Assembly (NCBI RefSeq): GCF_003946265.1
Contig: NZ_RHNO01000005.1
Span: forward strand, 1 to 64,000
From: Levilactobacillus yonginensis
Lineage (GTDB): Bacteria; Bacillota; Bacilli; Lactobacillales; Lactobacillaceae
Direction: 5' to 3'
Length of the DNA stretch: 64,000 bases
In this document: piece after piece, positions 8,211 to 17,817 of the stretch
Position numbering within the stretch: position 1 is the first letter of the stretch
How the letters are laid out: every line of letters starts with the position of its first letter
The notes under the pieces: generated by a model
The model's database searches: none
Told to the model about the DNA's origin: nothing
What the model saw: the letters and a program-made list of their open reading frames with translations, nothing else
Translations under genes and position numbers: made by a program

Positions 8211-8489
8211 TTAATTTATTTTCAAACATTCCTCAACATGTTTCCTTGTAGCATCGTCCTTAAACCATATCCCCATTGACTTCGTTTCCCTAGATAGCAG
8301 GACACTATAAGTATTCAGTATTAGCAAAGTAATGATTCGACGATCACCCTTGGCAGCATCTAAGAGTTCATTGATTTCATACTGCTCCCCTTGCCACTGA
8401 ACCTTATTACCTTTGCTTTTTCTATTAACCGTAAAAGTTAGCTTTAAATATAAATAGTTGACTGCTTGAATTATATCAGAGCGTGCCAT
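8211..8489 (-). CDS. Unknown AT-rich island gene
   Basis: About 92 residues from ATG 8489 (an in-frame TTG at 8501 is also possible). No good ribosome site is visible for either start. The product has a predicted helical, mildly basic sequence with no signal peptide and no motif I recognise. Base composition is clearly more AT-rich than the surrounding chromosome, as is the next gene, and both lie just past a tRNA gene. Horizontal acquisition is the likely origin. Confidence 0.5.
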   Translation of the reverse strand: MARSDIIQAVNYLYLKLTFTVNRKSKGNKVQWQGEQYEINELLDAAKGDRRIITLLILNTYSVLLSRETKSMGIWFKDDATRKHVEECLKIN

Positions 8490-8579
8490 ATGAAATGTCA
8501 ATTCATTTTACCCATTTCAATCGACGACTAATCTCGAAAATTGGTAAATTACTAACCGACAAGGGCCTCACTATTGAGC

Positions 8580-9191
8580 TTAAATTTGATTACTTAAATT
8601 GTCTAATCTATCTCGTATTTTGTTCGTAACTTGATCTGTTTTATTTTTTATAGTCTCATGTAACTCAAGATTCCGCTCCATTCCCTTCAAACTTGTAGCA
8701 AAATCCCTCATAGATTCCATAAACCATCTATATGTAAAAAGATCATGCAACTCACTCATGCTTTTAGAAATCATTTCTAATTCACTGTTGACATCTTTAG
8801 AGTAAAATGGAGCGTCTTCGCGTCTAATTTTAGAAAAATTGTTAAACGCTTGAGCAAACTCCGTATCCCTTTTCTTCATAATTTTCAACTTTTCATCTGT
8901 TTTTTCTGGCAAATTATCCATAATTGGCTGTAATAAGTTCGAAGTATCGTATGCTTCAACTAAGCTTTTGGATAGTTCTCTATAAATCTCTAATTCCAAA
9001 TCAAATCGTTTTTGACTAACGTGGGACTTATCATTCAATTTCTGTTTCAACGATTCCAATTCTTTCTAAGTATTTTTTCTTGATTGTTCTGCATCATGTT
9101 GTTTGGCTATAGTCCAAATTCCCCCACAAATAGTAGTAAACCATAGAAAAGGGCTCATTTGACTAAAAATATCTACAGCTAGCTTCCACAT
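8580..9191 (-). pseudogene. Membrane-anchored coiled-coil gene interrupted by an amber codon
   Basis: From ATG 9191 (preceded by GAGGTG) the frame encodes a short N-terminal segment with one hydrophobic helix (about residues 12-32), then meets TAG at 9066-9068 after 41 codons. The same frame continues without further stops to 8580, giving 159 codons from TTG 9059 of Glu/Lys-rich coiled coil. An uninterrupted product would be about 203 residues: a single membrane anchor plus long helices, a layout common in phage and island proteins. Either a nonsense mutation has split one gene, or the downstream part restarts at TTG 9059, which lacks a good ribosome site. The region is AT-rich. Confidence 0.65.
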
Positions 9192-9205
9192 TTTTCTTTT
9201 CACCT

Positions 9206-9655
9206 CTATTTCTTATGGGTGTAATAAACGGTATGGGCAGAAGTTTTTACGTCATTATCAACGATGGAAATCTGCCGGGCAATCGCAGCGTGCTGCTTGT
9301 GAGTGGTCCGTTTCAGATACAGATTGGCCCCACCGGAGTTTTGACCGAGATACCAAAAGCCATGCTTACTGCTAGGTGCGTAAAACGTTAAGTAACTAGT
9401 TGTTTTCGAAAGCCACTTATTACCGTTGACGGCAACGACCGTTTTGTATTTACCGTGACGGTAGGTGGATAACCGAAAGCTGTGGCGATTGATTTTCAGT
9501 CGCTGATGGTTTTTCTTATTCCAGAGGTACCAGGTTCCCCGCAGTGCACTGGGAATTGTCGGCGCTTTGCGAGCGGCACTGGCCGTCGAGGGTGCCAGAA
9601 CGGTTAGGGTCAACGTCGCTAGTAGTAGCAGTAAAGCTAGCTTGAATTTCTTCAT
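9206..9655 (-). CDS. Small secreted protein, function unknown
   Basis: 149 residues from ATG 9655, with GAGGAGG upstream. A clear Sec signal peptide (MKKFKLALLLLLATLTL, then STASA before the mature part) is followed by about 115 residues, basic and rich in Lys, His, Tyr and Trp, with a TWYLWNKK-type start and a FWYLGQNSGGA stretch. Such small beta-rich secreted proteins are common in lactobacilli and mostly unnamed. No LPxTG or lipobox is present. Confidence 0.75.
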   Translation of the reverse strand: MKKFKLALLLLLATLTLTVLAPSTASAARKAPTIPSALRGTWYLWNKKNHQRLKINRHSFRLSTYRHGKYKTVVAVNGNKWLSKTTSYLTFYAPSSKHGFWYLGQNSGGANLYLKRTTHKQHAAIARQISIVDNDVKTSAHTVYYTHKK

Positions 9656-9899
9656 AGGTAAATCCTCCTCACAATAATCAAAGTATACCACTGGTAACGA
9701 GGGGAAACGACTCGGACTAAAATAGTCAAATTGTGTATAAGCTAATAAAAAATATCAGGTAGGCTTGATGCTAGCCGATTAAATTTGTACAAAAATAGCC
9801 CAACAAGGCTACACTTCGTAATTACGGCCAATCTGTACGATTGACCACAAACCAGCCCAATTCTCTTAGCCATTATCACAAAACCAAAAGTAACAATTA

Positions 9900-9928
9900 T
9901 TGATTTTTGTCACTTCTAAGTGTAGAAT
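9900..9928 (+). promoter_or_regulatory. Probable promoter of the alpha/beta hydrolase gene
   Basis: TTGATT (9900-9905), a 17-bp spacer and TAGAAT (9923-9928) match a sigma-A promoter and leave a leader of about 100 nt. The rest of the 380-bp gap (9656-10035) holds only a weak TAGCC/GGCTA hairpin near 9787 and no gene. Confidence 0.55.
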
Positions 9929-10035
9929 GACCTTAATCAAAAAAATGACTGAAACAGACAGTGGAATTATTTATCCACAACCAATACCCCCAAGTGCAAA
10001 GCACCCACTGACTTTGCTGGAAAGGACTTATTCTA

Positions 10036-10872
10036 ATGACTTCATACATTGACGTACCAACTAAAACCCTAGTTACCCCGACGAACAAAACTTTTGCTTA
10101 CCGCGAGATTGGCGTAAATTCCGAGGTGCCAGTAATTGGGTTGATTCACCTTTCCGGTAATCTCGATAACTGGGATCCTACCGTCATCGATGGCCTTGCC
10201 CAGGAACACCACTTGATTCTCCCCGACTACCAGGGCGTTGGTGGTTCAGGTGGTAAAGCAGCGTCAACGATTCAAGGCATGGCCGAAGAAATTCGCGAAT
10301 TTATCCACGCACTTGGTTTCAAACAAATTGACTTATTTGGCTTTTCAATGGGCGGCTTCGTTGCGCAAGAAGTCATCAATCAAGAACCAACGTTGATTCG
10401 GCGAGCTCTGTTGACCGGAACCGGCCCTCGCGGTGGTCAAGGGATTCGAAACGTAACTAAGATTTCCGACAAATCCTTAGCGAAGGCCATCTTCACCTTC
10501 ACTGATGTGAAAACCTACCTGTTCTTCACCCGCACCAGTAATGGTAAACACGAAGCTGCCAAATTCTTAAAGCGAATCAAGACCCGGCAGACGAACCGGG
10601 ACCGTTCAATCGGCTGGCCCGCTTACCGAACGCAACTGAAAGCCATCAACCAATGGGGCTATGAACAACCAATTGATTTTTCCAAACTGGGAATTCCAGT
10701 GCTGGTCGCAAACGGTGATCATGATGCAATGGTCCCAACGAAACCCAATAGCTATGACCTGGCCAAAGCCTTCCCCAACAGTAAACTCGTCATCTATCCA
10801 GATGCTGGCCACGCGGGCGTTTTTCAATTTAGTGCCGACTTCGTCAAACAAACTAACCAGTTTCTGAAATAA
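10036..10872 (+). CDS. Alpha/beta hydrolase
   Basis: 278 residues with the alpha/beta-hydrolase order: oxyanion region near residue 40, nucleophile elbow GFSMGG (Ser near 107), acid in NGDHDAMVP (near 230) and catalytic His in DAGHAG (near 258). All three catalytic residues are present. No signal peptide is present, so it is cytoplasmic. The start ATG has GGAAAGGA upstream. The gene stands alone between a predicted promoter and a terminator. Substrate not predictable; related proteins are annotated as esterases or haloperoxidase-like hydrolases. Confidence 0.87.
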   Translation: MTSYIDVPTKTLVTPTNKTFAYREIGVNSEVPVIGLIHLSGNLDNWDPTVIDGLAQEHHLILPDYQGVGGSGGKAASTIQGMAEEIREFIHALGFKQIDLFGFSMGGFVAQEVINQEPTLIRRALLTGTGPRGGQGIRNVTKISDKSLAKAIFTFTDVKTYLFFTRTSNGKHEAAKFLKRIKTRQTNRDRSIGWPAYRTQLKAINQWGYEQPIDFSKLGIPVLVANGDHDAMVPTKPNSYDLAKAFPNSKLVIYPDAGHAGVFQFSADFVKQTNQFLK

Positions 10873-10960
10873 TCACCCGCACGATCTGAATGCCCTGAAC
10901 GGCACCCACGCTTAATTCATGGGAACCACCTTGAACCGGCTTACCTTACTATTTTAAAAT

Positions 10961-10997
10961 CAACGCTCGACTACCACAATAAGTCGAGCGTTTTTTG
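10961..10997 (+). terminator. Terminator after the alpha/beta hydrolase
   Basis: CAACGCTCGACT pairs with AGTCGAGCGTT followed by T6. The remaining sequence to 11237 is A/T-rich and probably holds the promoter of the facilitator gene; no gene is seen. Confidence 0.9.
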
Positions 10998-11237
10998 GTA
11001 CTTATGTATCGCCTTCATGGGGCAGGCTGACCAACTTCTTCGGCCGTCTTTTACTGGCTACCGCCAAACCATCTCTATTTTCTGATAGTTTCCATCAATT
11101 ATTATTTAAATTGAAAATAATGATGAAAACAAGCTGTCAGTAGCGTATTATAGAAATACTGCTGTCTTTTAGCCATCACCGGTGGTCGGTGGGCGCTGAC
11201 ATGAACGGTAAGAAAAATATTATGTGGAGTTGAAATC

Positions 11238-11957
11238 ATGCATTATTCTTTATTGGTTCGGTGCATTGCCGAATTCATTGGGACGGCCATCATGGTTGCC
11301 CTCGGTAACGGATCCGTTGCCAACGTCGAGTTAAAAAATACCAAAGGTTACCACGGTGGGTGGGTCCTGATTGGGTTTGGTTATGGGATTGGGGTCATGA
11401 TTCCAGCCTTAATGTTCGCCACGATTTCCGGCGCCCAGATCAATCCCGCGATGACGATTGCCAGTGCCGTTGCTGGTAGCTTTCCCTGGCAAGAGGTGCT
11501 GCCATACGTGGTCGCCCAACTACTAGGCGCCATTATCGGCCAACTAGCAGTGGTCTTGGCCTACAAGCCCTTCTACGACCGGACAACGGATACGGAAGCC
11601 ATCCTGGGAACCTTCTCCACGATCGACGCGGCCAACAGCCAACTGAACGGATTCATTAACGAATTCTTGGGAACTTTCCTGTTAGTTCTCGGAGCCGTCG
11701 CCATGACCGCCGATAAAGTCGATCCCCGCGCCGATTTTATTGGACTAGGTTTCTTGGTTATGTGTCTGGTCGTCTCCCTCGGTGGTGCAACTGGTCCAGC
11801 TCTGAACCCCGCTCGAGATATTGGTCCTCGTCTACTCCACGCCATCTGGCCATTTCCCCACAAGGGTAGTTCACAATTTGCTTACAGTTGGGTGCCTATC
11901 GTTGCGCCAATTGCTGGTGCGACCGCAGCTACACTCCTCTACAAGGGCGTTTTCTAA
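11238..11957 (+). CDS. glpF: MIP-family glycerol uptake facilitator
   Basis: 239 residues with six membrane helices and the two half-helix loops of aquaglyceroporins: INPAMT near residue 76 and LNPARDIGPR near residue 191. The Asp after the second NPAR favours a glycerol facilitator over a pure water channel. It lets glycerol and similar small solutes cross the membrane passively. No glycerol kinase gene is adjacent. It is monocistronic, with a strong terminator directly after the stop. Confidence 0.88.
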   Translation: MHYSLLVRCIAEFIGTAIMVALGNGSVANVELKNTKGYHGGWVLIGFGYGIGVMIPALMFATISGAQINPAMTIASAVAGSFPWQEVLPYVVAQLLGAIIGQLAVVLAYKPFYDRTTDTEAILGTFSTIDAANSQLNGFINEFLGTFLLVLGAVAMTADKVDPRADFIGLGFLVMCLVVSLGGATGPALNPARDIGPRLLHAIWPFPHKGSSQFAYSWVPIVAPIAGATAATLLYKGVF

Positions 11958-11978
11958 ATTAACTAATAGCTTAAATCT

Positions 11979-12022
11979 AAGCGTGCCATTCTCGTTGTTT
12001 AACGAGAGTGGCACGCTTTTTT
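11979..12022 (+). terminator. Terminator after glpF
   Basis: AAGCGTGCCA and CTCGT pair with ACGAG and TGGCACGCTT around TGTTTA, then T6. Confidence 0.9.
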
Positions 12023-12046
12023 GATTTCAGAGATTTTTCAGCGAGT

Positions 12047-12061
12047 TTGCAAGCGCTTACC
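12047..12061 (+). promoter_or_regulatory. CcpA (cre) site upstream of the pot operon
   Basis: TTGCAAGCGCTTACC matches 14 of 15 positions of the cre consensus WTGNAANCGNWNNCW. It lies 229 bp before potA. A GGCGG..GTTT/AAACCGCC hairpin (about 12075-12099) and a -10-like TATAAT (12228-12233) lie between it and the gene. Confidence 0.55.
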
Positions 12062-12289
12062 ATACCCCGATATCGGCGGCGTTTTTCATGAAACCGCCGC
12101 TCTCATCCCCTTGCCATGCCAGCTTGACTTACCCCCGCCAAACCAATCGACCACCCTGTTTATTTCCTCCCTTAATTATCAGCGGGGCGGTCCTGCTTTT
12201 TTCATATCTTTTTCGCGGCAAACTCGATATAATCAAAGAGGTTGCGGGTTTTTCCCAACCAAAATTCATTTACCAGAGGAGGTAGCCTG

Positions 12290-13402
12290 ATGACCCAACC
12301 AATTATTGAGCTGAAACATGTCACCAAGCGATACGGAACCAACACCATTCTAAAGAACGTTGACCTAACGCTTGAGCCCGGGACGTTTTACACGCTTCTC
12401 GGACCGTCAGGCTGCGGCAAAACAACGATTTTACGAATTATTGCCGGCTTCAGTGACGCCACTGAGGGGGACGTGCTCTTTGCGGGGAAACGCCTGAACA
12501 AAGTCCCTGCCAACCAACGAAACATTAATACGGTCTTCCAAGAATACGCGCTCTTCCCCCACATGACCGTGGCGGAAAACGTGGCCTTTGGATTGACCCT
12601 GAAAAAGATGCCCAAGGCAGAAATTGCCGAACGAGTTGCCCAGGCCCTAAAACTGGTCCAGCTGGCCGACTACGGTGATCGCGACATCAGTGCCCTTTCC
12701 GGTGGCCAACAGCAACGAATTGCCATTGCCCGGGCCATTGTCATGCAGCCCAAGGTTTTGCTCTTAGACGAGCCCCTATCGGCCTTAGACGCCAAGCTCC
12801 GGCGAGAGATGCAGTATGAACTGCGTGACCTGCAACAACGACTCGGTATTACCTTCCTTTTCGTGACGCACGACCAAGAAGAAGCCCTGGCTATGAGTGA
12901 CGAGATTTTCGTCATGAACCAAGGTGAGGTCTTACAGAGCGGCACCCCTGAAGACATCTACGACGAACCCATCAACCACTTCGTCGCCGACTTTATTGGC
13001 GAAAGTAACATTCTCCAGGGCAAGATGCTGGGGGACTTTCAGGTTGCCTTTGGTGGCCACGAATTTGAATGTTCAGACGCTGGGATTCCAGCTGGTGAAC
13101 CCGTCGAAATCGTAATTCGCCCAGAAGACCTGAACCTCACCACCCCCGAGGAGGCCAAGCTGACCGTCACTATCGACACTCAGCTGTTCCGGGGCAATTA
13201 CTATGAAATTGCCGCTACCGACAATCTCGGCAATGATTGGCAGATTCATTCCGTCAATCCAGCTGAGGATGGTGAAAACGTCGGCATCACCTTCCGGCCC
13301 CAGGACCTGCACGTCATGCGGTTTGGTGAAAAGGAAGCTGAATTTGACGCGCGGCTAGAAACCTACGAGGAAACGGAGGACGAGACCATTGACGAAACGT
13401 AG
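12290..13402 (+). CDS. potA: Spermidine/putrescine ABC transporter ATPase PotA
   Basis: 370 residues from ATG 12290, with AGAGGAGG 8 nt upstream. It carries Walker A (GPSGCGKTT, near residue 39), Q-loop ([10 protein letters not shown]), signature LSGGQQQR, Walker [12 protein letters not shown] and H-loop THDQEEA, followed by the C-terminal TOBE domain found in PotA. An acidic tail overlaps the next gene. It energises import of polyamines through PotBC with the PotD receptor. A potABCD order with overlapping ends is visible. Confidence 0.95.
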   Translation: MTQPIIELKHVTKRYGTNTILKNVDLTLEPGTFYTLLGPSGCGKTTILRIIAGFSDATEGDVLFAGKRLNKVPANQRNINTVFQEYALFPHMTVAENVAFGLTLKKMPKAEIAERVAQALKLVQLADYGDRDISALSGGQQQRIAIARAIVMQPKVLLLDEPLSALDAKLRREMQYELRDLQQRLGITFLFVTHDQEEALAMSDEIFVMNQGEVLQSGTPEDIYDEPINHFVADFIGESNILQGKMLGDFQVAFGGHEFECSDAGIPAGEPVEIVIRPEDLNLTTPEEAKLTVTIDTQLFRGNYYEIAATDNLGNDWQIHSVNPAEDGENVGITFRPQDLHVMRFGEKEAEFDARLETYEETEDETIDET

Positions 13403-14204
13403 AACGTGGCTCTACTTCATCCCCTACGGTCTGTGGTTGGCCCTCTTCGTCATTGCGCCAGTTGCGTTGATTATTTATCAGTCATTCTTTGATCTTGGCC
13501 ATCATTTCACGCTGGGAAACTACAGCGCTTACTTCCAATCAGCAACCTACTTAAAAATGACCCTTAACTCGGTTTGGTACGCCTTTCTGATCACCCTGTT
13601 CACGGGTCTGATCAGCTATCCGACTGCCTACTTCTTACACGGACTGAAGCACCGTCAGCTATGGCTGTTGCTGGTCATTCTGCCCACTTGGATCAACATT
13701 CTGCTGAAGGCCTACGCATTCATTGGTATCTTCAGTCAGGCCGGACTAGCCAACCAATTTCTCAGCTTCATTGGTATTGGTCCCCAACAGATTCTGTTTA
13801 CCAACGCCAGCTTTATCTTCGTGGCGACCTATATCCAGATTCCGTTCATGATTCTGCCCATCTTTAACGCACTCGATGACTTGAACCCGGCCTTCATCAA
13901 CGCCAGTCAAGATTTGGGCGCTAGTGGCTGGCAAACGTTTACCAAGGTCGTCTTCCCGTTGACCCTCCCCGGTGTGAAAGCTGGGGTCCAGGCTGTCTTC
14001 ATCCCCTCACTCTCACTCTTCATGCTGACGCGTCTGATTGGTGGGAACAAGGTGATTACACTAGGGACGGCGATTGAAGAACACTTCCTGACGACCATGA
14101 ACTGGGGAATGGGCTCAACGATTGGCGTGGTCCTGATCATCGCCATGGTCGTTGTCATGCTGCTAACCGGTGATCAGAAGCCGAAGGGAGGGACGCCCCG
14201 ATGA
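13389..14204 (+). CDS. potB: Spermidine/putrescine ABC transporter permease PotB
   Basis: 271 residues with six membrane helices and the EAA-type cytoplasmic loop ([20 protein letters not shown], near residue 175) that docks on the ATPase. It starts at TTG 13389, 8 nt after GGAGGA, 14 bp inside the end of potA, so translation is coupled. Confidence 0.94.
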   Translation: MTKRRTWLYFIPYGLWLALFVIAPVALIIYQSFFDLGHHFTLGNYSAYFQSATYLKMTLNSVWYAFLITLFTGLISYPTAYFLHGLKHRQLWLLLVILPTWINILLKAYAFIGIFSQAGLANQFLSFIGIGPQQILFTNASFIFVATYIQIPFMILPIFNALDDLNPAFINASQDLGASGWQTFTKVVFPLTLPGVKAGVQAVFIPSLSLFMLTRLIGGNKVITLGTAIEEHFLTTMNWGMGSTIGVVLIIAMVVVMLLTGDQKPKGGTPR

Positions 14205-15004
14205 AACGAAAATTAGCTAACCTTTACCTAATTTTGATCTTTATTATTCTGTACGCGCCCATCATCTTCCTGATTGTCTATTCCTTCAGTGAAGGGGAAA
14301 CGATGACCAACTTCCACGGCTTCACGTGGAGTCACTATCACACGCTCTTTACCGATCCCCGGATGCTGGCTATTGTGGCCAACACCTTGTTAGTTGCGCT
14401 CCTCTCCTCACTGATTGCTACGCTGGTGGGAACTCTGGGCGCGCTGGGCATTAACCGCACTACCAAACGGGTTACCCGCGAGGCGTTGTTGACCATGAAC
14501 AACGTTCTGATGGTCTCCCCCGATGTTATCATTGGGGCCAGCTTCTTAATCTTCTTCACGATGCTGGGAATTCCGCTGGGATTTGGTTCCGTGTTGATGA
14601 GTCACATTGCCTTTGAGATTCCCATTGTTGTGCTGATGGTGCTGCCCCGCCTGCGGGAGATGTCCTCCTCCATGCTGGATGCGGCCCAAGATTTGGGAGC
14701 AACGACCCGCCAGCTGTTATCACGGGTCGTCATCCCCTTCATCTCACCGGGAATCTTTGCCGGGTTCTTCATGGCTCTCACCTACTCACTCGATGACTTT
14801 GCCGTCACCTTCTTCGTGACTGGTAACGGATTCTCAACCCTATCCGTGGAAATCTATTCACGAGCTCGGCAAGGTATCAACCTGGAAATCAATGCCTTAT
14901 CCGGTGTCATGTTCCTATTCTCACTATTACTCGTAGGTGGTTACTACTGGATTCAACAGGCCAGCCACCGTCACAAGCAACGTAAACGGGGGGTGACCTC
15001 ATGA
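14201..15004 (+). CDS. potC: Spermidine/putrescine ABC transporter permease PotC
   Basis: 267 residues with six membrane helices and an EAA loop (DAAQDLGATTRQLLSRVVIP, near residue 160). The start overlaps the potB stop as ATGA. It forms the membrane channel with PotB. Confidence 0.94.
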   Translation: MKRKLANLYLILIFIILYAPIIFLIVYSFSEGETMTNFHGFTWSHYHTLFTDPRMLAIVANTLLVALLSSLIATLVGTLGALGINRTTKRVTREALLTMNNVLMVSPDVIIGASFLIFFTMLGIPLGFGSVLMSHIAFEIPIVVLMVLPRLREMSSSMLDAAQDLGATTRQLLSRVVIPFISPGIFAGFFMALTYSLDDFAVTFFVTGNGFSTLSVEIYSRARQGINLEINALSGVMFLFSLLLVGGYYWIQQASHRHKQRKRGVTS

Positions 15005-16071
15005 AACGTTTAATTAGTATTATCGTGGCGTTGCTGGCCATCTGTGGATTGCTGGGTTATTCTAGTGACCGCCTGCAGGCTTCGAGCGGGAGCACCGGTA
15101 GTCACGTGCTCAACCTCTACAACTGGGGAGATTACATTGACCCCAACCTCCTGACGAAATTTCAAAAGGAAACGGGCTACCACGTCAACGTGGAAACCTT
15201 TGACAGTAACGAAGCCATGTACACCAAGATCAAACAGGGCGGTACCCAATACGACCTGGCCATTCCCAGTGAGTACATGGTTGCCAAAATGAAGCGTGCT
15301 CACCTGCTAAAACCACTGGATCAGCAGAAATTGACCGGTTGGCACAACTATGACCCGCGTTTTTTGAATCAATCGTTTGACCGTGGTAATCGTTACTCCA
15401 TGCCTTATTTCTGGGGCACTTTGGGGATTATTTATAACGATAAGTACGTTCAGGCAAGCGAGGTGCAACACTGGCAAGACCTCTGGTCACCGAAGTTCCG
15501 CGATAAAATCATGCTCATCGACTCTGCCCGCGACATCATGGGGATGGCGTTGATTACACAAGGCCAATCCATGAACGCAACGGACCCAGCAACGTTGTCG
15601 GCCGCTGAAAAGAAGTTGAACGAACTGGCTCCTAACGTAAAGGCCGTCGTTGCTGATGAAATCAAGATGTACATGATTCAAAACGAAGCCCCACTGGCCG
15701 TTGACTGGTCGGGAGAAGCAGCTGAAATGTTGGCCAATAATCCCCACCTCCACTACATTGTTCCCAGCGAAGGCAGTAACCTATGGTTCGATAACCTCGT
15801 CATTCCCAAGACCGCAACGCATACCAAAGCCATTTACGCCTTCCTCAACTTTATGAGCGAACCGCAAAATGCCGCGCAAAATGCGAAATACATTGGCTAT
15901 GCCACGCCGAATAAGGCAGCGAAAGCGTTACTTCCCCGCTCGGTTCGCGATGATCAACAATTCTATCCGAACCAGCAAACTTTGCAACACCTGCAGGTCT
16001 ACCAAGACCTTTCACCGGCCAAGGTCCAGCTCTACAACGACCGTTACCTAGAATTCAAAATGCACCATTAG
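15001..16071 (+). CDS. potD: Spermidine/putrescine-binding protein PotD
   Basis: 356 residues. An N-terminal hydrophobic signal is followed by a periplasmic-binding-protein type 2 fold with the PotD-like LNLYNWGDYIDP strand and the NEAPLAVDWSGEA region that lines the ligand pocket. The only Cys of the signal region (LLAICGLL) has Ile at -1, so a classic lipobox is absent and the anchor may be an uncleaved helix. The start overlaps the potC stop as ATGA. It captures polyamines outside the membrane for PotABC. Confidence 0.93.
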   Translation: MKRLISIIVALLAICGLLGYSSDRLQASSGSTGSHVLNLYNWGDYIDPNLLTKFQKETGYHVNVETFDSNEAMYTKIKQGGTQYDLAIPSEYMVAKMKRAHLLKPLDQQKLTGWHNYDPRFLNQSFDRGNRYSMPYFWGTLGIIYNDKYVQASEVQHWQDLWSPKFRDKIMLIDSARDIMGMALITQGQSMNATDPATLSAAEKKLNELAPNVKAVVADEIKMYMIQNEAPLAVDWSGEAAEMLANNPHLHYIVPSEGSNLWFDNLVIPKTATHTKAIYAFLNFMSEPQNAAQNAKYIGYATPNKAAKALLPRSVRDDQQFYPNQQTLQHLQVYQDLSPAKVQLYNDRYLEFKMHH

Positions 16072-16080
16072 CCAAATAAA

Positions 16081-16117
16081 AAACTCGTGAGCAACCACTG
16101 CTCACGAGTTTTTTTAG
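16081..16117. terminator. Bidirectional terminator between pot and pst operons
   Basis: AAACTCGTGAGCA pairs with TGCTCACGAGTTT with A and T runs on both sides, so it can end potD from the left and pstB from the right. Confidence 0.92.
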
Positions 16118-16917
16118 CCGAAACTACCGGCAATATAATCTTGTGTGACTGGAATCTGGGGATTACTGAACATCGTGGCCGTTGGCGTGTACTCCATCAC
16201 ATGACCCAGATGGAAGAACGCACACTGACTGCTGACCCGCGATGCCTGTTGCATGTTATGCGTCACGATAATGATCGAATACTTCTTCTGCAGTTCCAGC
16301 AGGGTTTCTTCAACCTTCACCGTGGAAATTGGATCCAACGCGCTACAAGGTTCATCCAAAAGCAATACGTCGGGTTCCATAGCAATTGAACGGGCAATGC
16401 ACAACCGCTGTTGCTGACCCCCGGATAAGGAGAGCGCACTCTTTTCAAGATTGTCTTTAACCTCGTCCCAGAGAGCCGCCCCCTTGAGACTCTTCTCAAC
16501 GCGAGAAGCCAGTTCATCTTTACCCTTGATACCGTTAGCTTTCAGAGCATACACGATATTTTCTCGAATTGATTTAGCAAACGGATTTGGTCGTTGGAAC
16601 ACCATCCCAATGTGCCGCCGAATCTCGTAGATGTTCACATCTGGTTCGTTGATATCAACCCCGTGATACCAAATTTTACCAGTTACCGTGGCAATTCCAT
16701 CGTTCATCCGGTTCAACGACCGCAAGTACGTGGATTTTCCAGAACCCGAGGCACCAATCAAAGCCGTGATCTGATTCTTTGGAAATTCTAGGTTGGCGTC
16801 ATGCATGGCATGATTGGCACCATAAAACACCTGTAAATTATCCGTCTTTAAGGCCAGCGAGACACTGTCATCGAAGGTCTGCACGGCCGTCTTTTCAAAT
16901 GAATATTGTTTTAACAT
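16114..16917 (-). CDS. pstB: Phosphate ABC transporter ATPase PstB
   Basis: 267 residues with Walker A (GASGSGKST, near residue 56), [13 protein letters not shown] signature, Walker B LLLDEPCSALDP and the H-loop THNMQQA. It energises phosphate import. It is last in pstS-pstC-pstA-pstB. Many lactobacilli carry two pstB genes and phoU here; this cluster has one ATPase and no phoU before the terminator. Confidence 0.95.
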   Translation of the reverse strand: MLKQYSFEKTAVQTFDDSVSLALKTDNLQVFYGANHAMHDANLEFPKNQITALIGASGSGKSTYLRSLNRMNDGIATVTGKIWYHGVDINEPDVNIYEIRRHIGMVFQRPNPFAKSIRENIVYALKANGIKGKDELASRVEKSLKGAALWDEVKDNLEKSALSLSGGQQQRLCIARSIAMEPDVLLLDEPCSALDPISTVKVEETLLELQKKYSIIIVTHNMQQASRVSSQCAFFHLGHVMEYTPTATMFSNPQIPVTQDYIAGSFG

Positions 16918-16929
16918 GGCAGCTCCTCC

Positions 16930-17817
16930 TTATTTGCTGGCCGTCACGCGACGATACAGGTAGTTTCCCAGTAACCGCGCACTCAGGTTGAACAGTAACA
17001 CGGCAATAATCAGAACCGCAGAGGCCGCAGCAGACAACGCTGCAGCATTCGTCGCGAGTCCTTCCGTGTTGATCTTCCAAATATGAACCGCCAAAGTTTC
17101 AGCCGGTCGGAGTGGATTCAACGGACTGTCCGCATTCATTGGGTTCCAGTCAGCAAAGTTCGTCACTGGAGCACTTTGGCCAGCCGTGTAAATTAAGGCA
17201 GCGGCTTCACCGAAAACCCGCCCCGCACTCAGAACGACTCCGGTCACGATTCCGGGTAAGGCAACCGGCAGGATAATGCCAATTTCAGTCTTCCATTTTG
17301 ACAAGCCCAAAGACAGTCCGGCTTCTCGTTGACTGCTAGAAACAGCACTCAATGATTCTTCAATGTTCCGCGTCAACAGAGGGAGGTTAAAGAAGGTCAG
17401 TGCAATGGCCCCTGAAATAACCGAAAACCCAATCTTAAACTTCACAACGAACAACAGGAAACCAAACAACCCAACCACCACAGAAGGCAAGGAACTCAGC
17501 ACTTCAATGGCCGAACGAATCAGACTCGTTCGCCAGTTATCTTTGGCATACTCTGCTAAGTAAATCCCAGCACCCAACGAAATCGGGATTGAAATGAGCA
17601 TCGTCAAAACTAATAGATAAAAGGAATTAAACAGTTGGACCCCAATGCCACCTGCTCCAGAAAAGGCGTCCGTTGTTCCCGTCAGGAACGTCCAACTAAC
17701 GTGCGGCAAACCGGCAACCAAAATGTACGTCAACAGGAAAACCAAGATACCAACCACAGCGGCAACAATCAAATTAATCATCACCGTTGCAACAAAGTCT
17801 TTGCGTTTAGCGTTCAT
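16930..17817 (-). CDS. pstA: Phosphate ABC transporter permease PstA
   Basis: 295 residues, six membrane helices, with the REAGLSLGLSKWKTEIGIILP docking region (near residue 188; about 20 residues). It overlaps the end of pstC by 11 bp and is followed 12 bp later by pstB. It forms the phosphate channel with PstC. Confidence 0.94.
   Translation of the reverse strand: MNAKRKDFVATVMINLIVAAVVGILVFLLTYILVAGLPHVSWTFLTGTTDAFSGAGGIGVQLFNSFYLLVLTMLISIPISLGAGIYLAEYAKDNWRTSLIRSAIEVLSSLPSVVVGLFGFLLFVVKFKIGFSVISGAIALTFFNLPLLTRNIEESLSAVSSSQREAGLSLGLSKWKTEIGIILPVALPGIVTGVVLSAGRVFGEAAALIYTAGQSAPVTNFADWNPMNADSPLNPLRPAETLAVHIWKINTEGLATNAAALSAAASAVLIIAVLLFNLSARLLGNYLYRRVTASK

Noticed and set aside
7947-9200. 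Second att copy of the tRNA 3' end bounding the AT-rich island
   Set aside because: No repeat of the tRNA 3' end was found in the window, so island borders stay undefined.
15001-15060. PotD as a classic lipoprotein
   Set aside because: The Cys in LLAICGLL has Ile at -1, which does not fit a lipobox.
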